A DNA stretch of 64,000 nucleotides from Topomyia yanbarensis. Taxonomy: Eukaryota > Arthropoda > Insecta > Diptera > Culicidae. The position numbers and the translations under genes were made by a program. The DNA is taken from NCBI RefSeq assembly GCF_030247195.1, contig NC_080672.1:354576413-354640412 (forward strand). The letters are read 5' to 3'. Positions 59,796 to 64,000 of the stretch are shown here, in pieces (the stretch's first letter is position 1; the number at the start of each line of letters is the position of its first letter). Below the pieces are notes generated by a model. That model was not told where the DNA came from, made no database searches, and saw only the letters and a list, made by a program, of their open reading frames with translations.

Positions 59796-60325
59796 TTATT
59801 TTTCATGAAAGTTCGTACCAATACAACGAATGTGCAGCTGATACAACTCATGGTTCATTCGCCTGCGCCACGTTCCGTCTTCCATCTGCACGCCACCATA
59901 GATGGTACGCAAAACCTTTCGTTCGAAAACTCCAAGGGCGCGTTGGTCCTCCACGAGCATAGTCCAGGTCTCGTGGCCGTAGAGGACTACCGATCTAATC
60001 AGCGTATTGTAGATAATCAACTTCGTGCGCCGGCGAATTTTGTTCGACCGGAGCGTCCTCCGGAGTCCAAAGTAGGCACGATTTCCCGCCAAGATCCGTC
60101 TCTGAATTTCTCTGCTGTTATCATTGTCGTCGGTTACCAGTGAACCCAAATACATGAATTCGTCGACCATCTCGATTTCCTCACCGTCAATCCGAACTCG
60201 GGTGGGAGGTTCACATTGTCGTCTTTAGAACCTCTTCCTCTCATGTATTTTGTCTTCGAAACGTTGATGGCAAGTCCAATCCTTCTGGCTTCAGCTTTCA
60301 GTCTTTGAGCATATATTTCATTCAA
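59796..60325 (-). pseudogene. RTE-like retrotransposon, RT thumb and C-terminal part
   Basis: From right to left: RLKAEARRIGLAINVSKTKY (60260-60325), then after a frameshift VDEFMYLGSLVTDDND, REIQRRILAGNRAYFGLRR, TLIRSVVLYGHETW and GVFERKVLRTIYGGVQ. This is the end of the RT of the same family as the fragments at 13290-13722 and 21257-21577. It loses similarity after MNHELYQLH at about 59825. It is truncated at both ends and broken at about 60150. Confidence 0.88.
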
Positions 60326-60640
60326 AATTCAATAGAGATACGAATAGTTTAAATATTGCACATGGAATGTCTCTTTTGAAAATTTTCATCGTCAAGCTTT
60401 CATATTACCCAGTTAAGCCAAATATTTTTCTGATATAGCCATGAATTTCCTTAAGTATAGTGTAGATACAGGCTTTGAATAGAATTGAATTAAAGTTGAG
60501 TTGATGTAGCAGCAGACAAGAAATAGTTTTGTTTTCTCAAACCTTCGCAATTACAATTAATAAATATTTCAGATTGGCAGAAGATCTTATCACACAACTT
60601 AGAAATGGATACAGAAATAGTTAGATAGATGCGATAGAAG
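60326..60640. other. AT-rich, no gene
   Basis: Nothing supported. Confidence 0.4.
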
Positions 60641-60641
60641 A

Positions 60642-60654
60642 GAGACAGAGAGAG

Positions 60655-60718
<64 letters not shown>

Positions 60719-60745
60719 AGGGAGAGAGAGATGGAGGGGGGGGGG
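60642..60745. repeat. (AG)n microsatellite with G-runs
   Basis: An almost pure GA dinucleotide run, ending in GGGGGGGAGGG and a second G10 run (about 60737-60746). Purine-only strand asymmetry. Confidence 0.95.
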
Positions 60746-60746
60746 G

Positions 60747-61435
60747 CGTGTGAGGAATGGCAAATGATGGTTAATGCAGTGACATTATTTTTATAGGTAT
60801 ATTATTATGATATATTGGTTTCTTACATTCTTATCATAAATAATGTAATTAGTAATTTTTGCGCCATAACCAGTATAACCTAAATCTTGCAAAAGAGTTA
60901 AATTTTCGCTAGATTTTTGGGCTTCAAACATACAGTTGCTTTCGGTGACGCCACGAGTATAATTATATAAGAAATCTTTTATCTCACTACTAGGTGAATT
61001 ACTTGTTGATCTGTGTATTGATATACAATCCAACATTTCCCTCATGATTGAACGCAATGCCTAATCCAAGGAATAAATACTAGAAATCACTGTTTCTTTA
61101 TCAACACATTATTTTGTCTTTGAAGTGAACTTATATATTGATTTTTGAGAAATAGTTAATTTATTATAAAGGTAATTTACAAAATGTTCTCAACATCGAA
61201 TTCCTTGAATCTCGTAGATGTGTTTTCATACCCCGATATTCAAAATCGGTTTAGTTTTGCCCCTAAAACACCAGTAAAGCAATACTCTGTATGAAACAAT
61301 CTCATTTTTAGTTAGGAGAAATTGGTAAGCGCGGACTAAAAATACAAAATGTTCAATATCTCCGCTGCTTGTGCAAAATTGTATTGTTTGAAAGTTATTT
61401 GCAAAAACCTGCCGTGTTTTGACAAAATCGCCCAT
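60747..61435. other. AT-rich, no gene
   Basis: Small minus frames at 60791-61057 and 61226-61435 have no motif. Confidence 0.4.
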
Positions 61436-61725
61436 ATCTCAGAAAGTAAACAACATATCGAAAATCAAAAATAATAGTGTCAAATGGCAACGTTAGGCCT
61501 TTCATTTGAAACTAATTTCATTAAAATCGGTTCAGCCATTGCTGAGATAATTACATGACATTTTGTACATACATACATACACACATACACACACACACAT
61601 ACAGACATTGTCTCAATTTGTCGAGCTGAGTCGATTGGTATATGAGACTCGGCCCTCCGGGCCTCGGAAAAAGTTTTCAAAGTTTGAGCGAATCCTATAC
61701 ATTTCTTTTGTAAGAAATGTAAAAA
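61436..61725. repeat. Dispersed insect repeat (GTCGAGCTGAGTCGATTGGT type)
   Basis: CCTTTCATTTGAAACTAATT, then ATCGGTTCAGCCATTGCTGA, a (CA/TA)n tract (61567-61602), GTCGAGCTGAGTCGATTGGT and CTCGGCCCTCCGGGCCTCGG, ending in the hairpin ACATTTCTT-TTG-TAAGAAATGT. I recall this string as highly repeated in mosquito and other insect DNA; the family name is not known to me. Confidence 0.65.
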
Positions 61726-61829
61726 TATACTTCACCTTCCAGTCCCTTGCTTATTAAATGCCGTAACAACAGTTGATAACCAAGACTATTTATCATAAAA
61801 ATTACTTTTTATCAGCTGTTTTCAGCCTC

Positions 61830-62420
61830 TGAAATATGGGGCAAGTATAATTTAATACTTTTATAAGGGAAAGCATTGGGGTAAAATGGGTAAACATGTT
61901 TCTTGCGGTTATTGCAAGTATGTACAATCGATTCCCTGAACTGTTTTACGTAAGAAAAACTACTTCAGTAATCCGCTTTCAGTCTCTTTCCGAAATGACG
62001 AGTAAGGTATATTTTTACACATACCTTATATGAAGATTTAGGACAAAACGGGTAAACACGTTTCGCTCTGTCATTCTAGCTATCTTCAATCGATTCCCTG
62101 GACTATTTAACATAAAAAATTACTTTTTGATCAGCCGCTTTAGCATTTTTTTTGAAATGTAGAGTAAGGTATATGGGGTAAAACGGATACAAACGTTTCG
62201 CACGGTCATCAAATCAATTGCCTGGATTTTTCTACATACGAATTATTATTTTTCATCAACCACTTTCAGCCTCCAGGTAGAGCTTACATTCTGCAGGAAA
62301 TAATTTCTTCCATATAAATTTGAACCAGTATACACTAGACGTTTCGAGAGATTAATTGAATTATCTTCAATCGATTCTCTGTGTTTTTTCACATAAGAAA
62401 TACCTATTTGGGTCTTCCGT
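61830..62420 (+). repeat. Diverged tandem repeat, about 125-162 bp (four units)
   Basis: Each unit has GGGGTAAAATGGGTAAAC-like sequence, ACGTTTCGC, then a CAATCGATTCCCTG-like anchor (61926, 62088, about 62213 and 62369), TTTTACATAAGAAATTACTT and CGCTTTCAGCCT. Related units occur in the opposite orientation at 45950-46245. Confidence 0.7.
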
Positions 62421-63740
62421 ATTCAACTTTTTTCCTAGTTATAAATTCAGTCTCAAACGAAAGGGGGAATTAGGGCAAAACAGACAAGTTTAGCTATCGG
62501 ACCAACGTACTTGAAGTTGGTATGGAATTTTTCAACAAATTACATGGAGAAAACTTGCAAACTCACAAATTCACCGCTGTATGAATCAGTTTATTACTCC
62601 GATAGCTGGATTTGTCCGAATTGAGTCAAACTGGGTCTGTTCCTCTCCTGATGGGACTGAAAATCGACTCAGGATGATCCATTAGGGGTCATATTTTCAC
62701 TCTAGTATATAGTTAAATCCTGCAAATTTAAAAATAGTTTCTAACACATTTGGCATATTTTACACAAGGACTTTTTTGGAGGTCTACAATTGCGAATTAT
62801 GAATACACTTAAGAACTATAAGAAAGATCCTCTAATACTTCTAGGTGGATTAAATGCATTTTTCCCATGAATAGACAATTCCATTATTTCAAAAATAGAT
62901 CATTTTCATTCATCTTCATGGCGCGGATAATTATTTCACACATGCCAAGTATCCAATTTGAACCATCTTCTACAAATTGACTCCCCCGCTTCTTAATACC
63001 TAAGGACAAAATATCTTCAGCACGAATGATGATGGTCCACAACATCTTGTAACGTACATATACATATACCCAACCGCATACTTAGCATAAACGTGATGTC
63101 AGTTCTGCCACTTTTCCTGTCTACACTTCCAACCATCCATGCGCGCTTATCGGTAGCGGTATGAGTGTGGTGCAGGGCATACACGAAAAGAAGGAAAACT
63201 CGAGAACAAAGCTCTTGCTCGCACAATGCTAACAACTTCCAGTGGTGTTGAGGGATGGTACCTATACCCTTGCCGTCAGTGTGAAACGGTACATAATTGG
63301 TAGATGGTTTCATTACTACCCGTGGTTCATGGATTAGCGTGGAAGATATCTCTGTTCCAATTACATTGCATGAAAATGTTTAATCTCACTTTTTTAACAG
63401 TTCAGAGAACTTGTGTACATGGACTTATATTTTCTTTTGTTCGATCATAGTTACCTCGGTTCGAATCGCTTTAGAAATAACTCCTTGTAAATACGTTTGC
63501 TGAACTGTTATTTCTTCTTTCAATGTCGTCATCGTGCAAGGTGTCATTGAATTGTACGGTGCATGAAAAAAACAATTAATTACACTACACAAAATAAGTC
63601 ACAATCGTAACCCGAAAACAAACCATCTACCATAGAAGGATCGTATTGAACGATGGGCTCAGCATTTGCAAACAGGCATCGTTTTTGGGGCCTCCCACAG
63701 CACTCGATTCCAACCCTCAAGATACTTTAGCTTTCATCTA
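62421..63740. other. Intergenic, no supported gene
   Basis: The minus frame at 63017-63313 has no motif. GC content rises after about 63050. Nothing can be assigned. Confidence 0.4.
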
Positions 63741-63789
63741 CTCTGTCTGTCTCCTGTCGGCATCATCTTTTGTCATCAGTTTTGCTGGT

Positions 63790-63900
63790 GGTGCTTTACT
63801 GTAACACAATCGGGCTGTAGTATATAAGGGAAGGATGGAGACTAGAGTATGCTTCAACCTTTCGAGCGGATGTGGTAGAGTCACGATTCCTATTACTGTG
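63790..63900 (+). promoter_or_regulatory. Candidate TATA-box promoter
   Basis: TATATAAG at 63821-63828 is followed about 30 bp on by GCTTCAACC (63851-63859), a plausible initiation site. The surroundings are repeat-free and moderately GC-rich. No start codon with an open frame follows before the window ends, so the gene, if any, lies to the right. Confidence 0.35.
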
Positions 63901-64000
63901 ACACGTTTCTTTACTTTCCTTAGTTTTTTTTTTCTGACTTTTCAACATAAAAACGCTCTGGAATCACTTCAAAAGATAACTGTTTTCTTCAAATTTTGGA

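Noticed and set aside
61563..61757. 64-codon frame with a His-Thr repeat
   Set aside because: It is the (CA)n part of a dispersed repeat.

Overview
This is eukaryotic, AT-rich, intron-bearing insect DNA, and almost certainly mosquito. The best guess is the genus Aedes. The evidence is a tRNA-derived SINE that resembles Feilai, mosquito-type non-LTR elements (R1-, I/MosquI-, Jockey/Juan- and RTE-like), a Penelope-like element, many short inverted-repeat transposons, and one recognisable host exon that encodes the end of the small GTPase ARF6. There are no operons, Shine-Dalgarno sites, CRISPR arrays or bacterial genes. Most open frames in the window belong to transposon remnants, satellites or chance.

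Left part (1-10.9 kb): a decayed R1-like retrotransposon on the minus strand lies in what must be the last intron of the ARF6 gene. The ARF6 terminal coding exon is at 2206-2348, followed by an apparent 2-kb 3' UTR with a poly(A) signal near 4303. Beyond it are two inverted-repeat elements (5025-5698 and 6359-6615), an RNase H-bearing non-LTR remnant, a 5'-truncated Penelope-like element with its RT palm and GIY-YIG endonuclease (7085-8646), another RT fragment, and a 219-bp LTR with a primer binding site (10151-10388).

Middle (10.9-34 kb): several inverted-repeat elements, a fragment of the I-clade family, three widely spaced fragments of one RTE-like family (two here, one near 60 kb), a striking 3.8-kb palindrome (15314-19124; two 1895-bp arms around a 21-bp spacer), a 116-bp tandem repeat present in both orientations and split by a 5'-truncated RT gene that carries a 229-bp (TA)n tract in frame, and a nested Ty3/gypsy element on the minus strand (gag, zinc knuckle, protease, RT) interrupted by a 1.28-kb inverted-repeat element.

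Right part (34-64 kb): an internally deleted I-clade copy (about 36.6-39.3 kb), a Tc1/mariner-type MITE with TA duplication, the Feilai-like SINE, two more copies of a 97-bp MITE, GC-richer stretches that could be promoters or 5' UTR exons, an internally deleted Jockey-clade copy, and then a complete 6.36-kb I-clade retrotransposon (47716-54078) with an 11-bp target-site duplication, an ORF1 broken by one frameshift and a fully open ORF2 (endonuclease, RT, RNase H). Directly downstream is a 4.1-kb satellite of a 9-bp unit with higher-order structure. The last 5 kb hold an RTE-like fragment, an (AG)n tract, a dispersed insect repeat, a roughly 125-160-bp tandem repeat and a TATA-containing candidate promoter at the right edge.

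Overall the window is the 3' end of one host gene followed by about 60 kb of nested mobile DNA. No new multi-gene system can be claimed. The observations most worth following are the palindrome with its mirrored small ORF, the youngest insertion (the I-clade element), and the 9-bp satellite.
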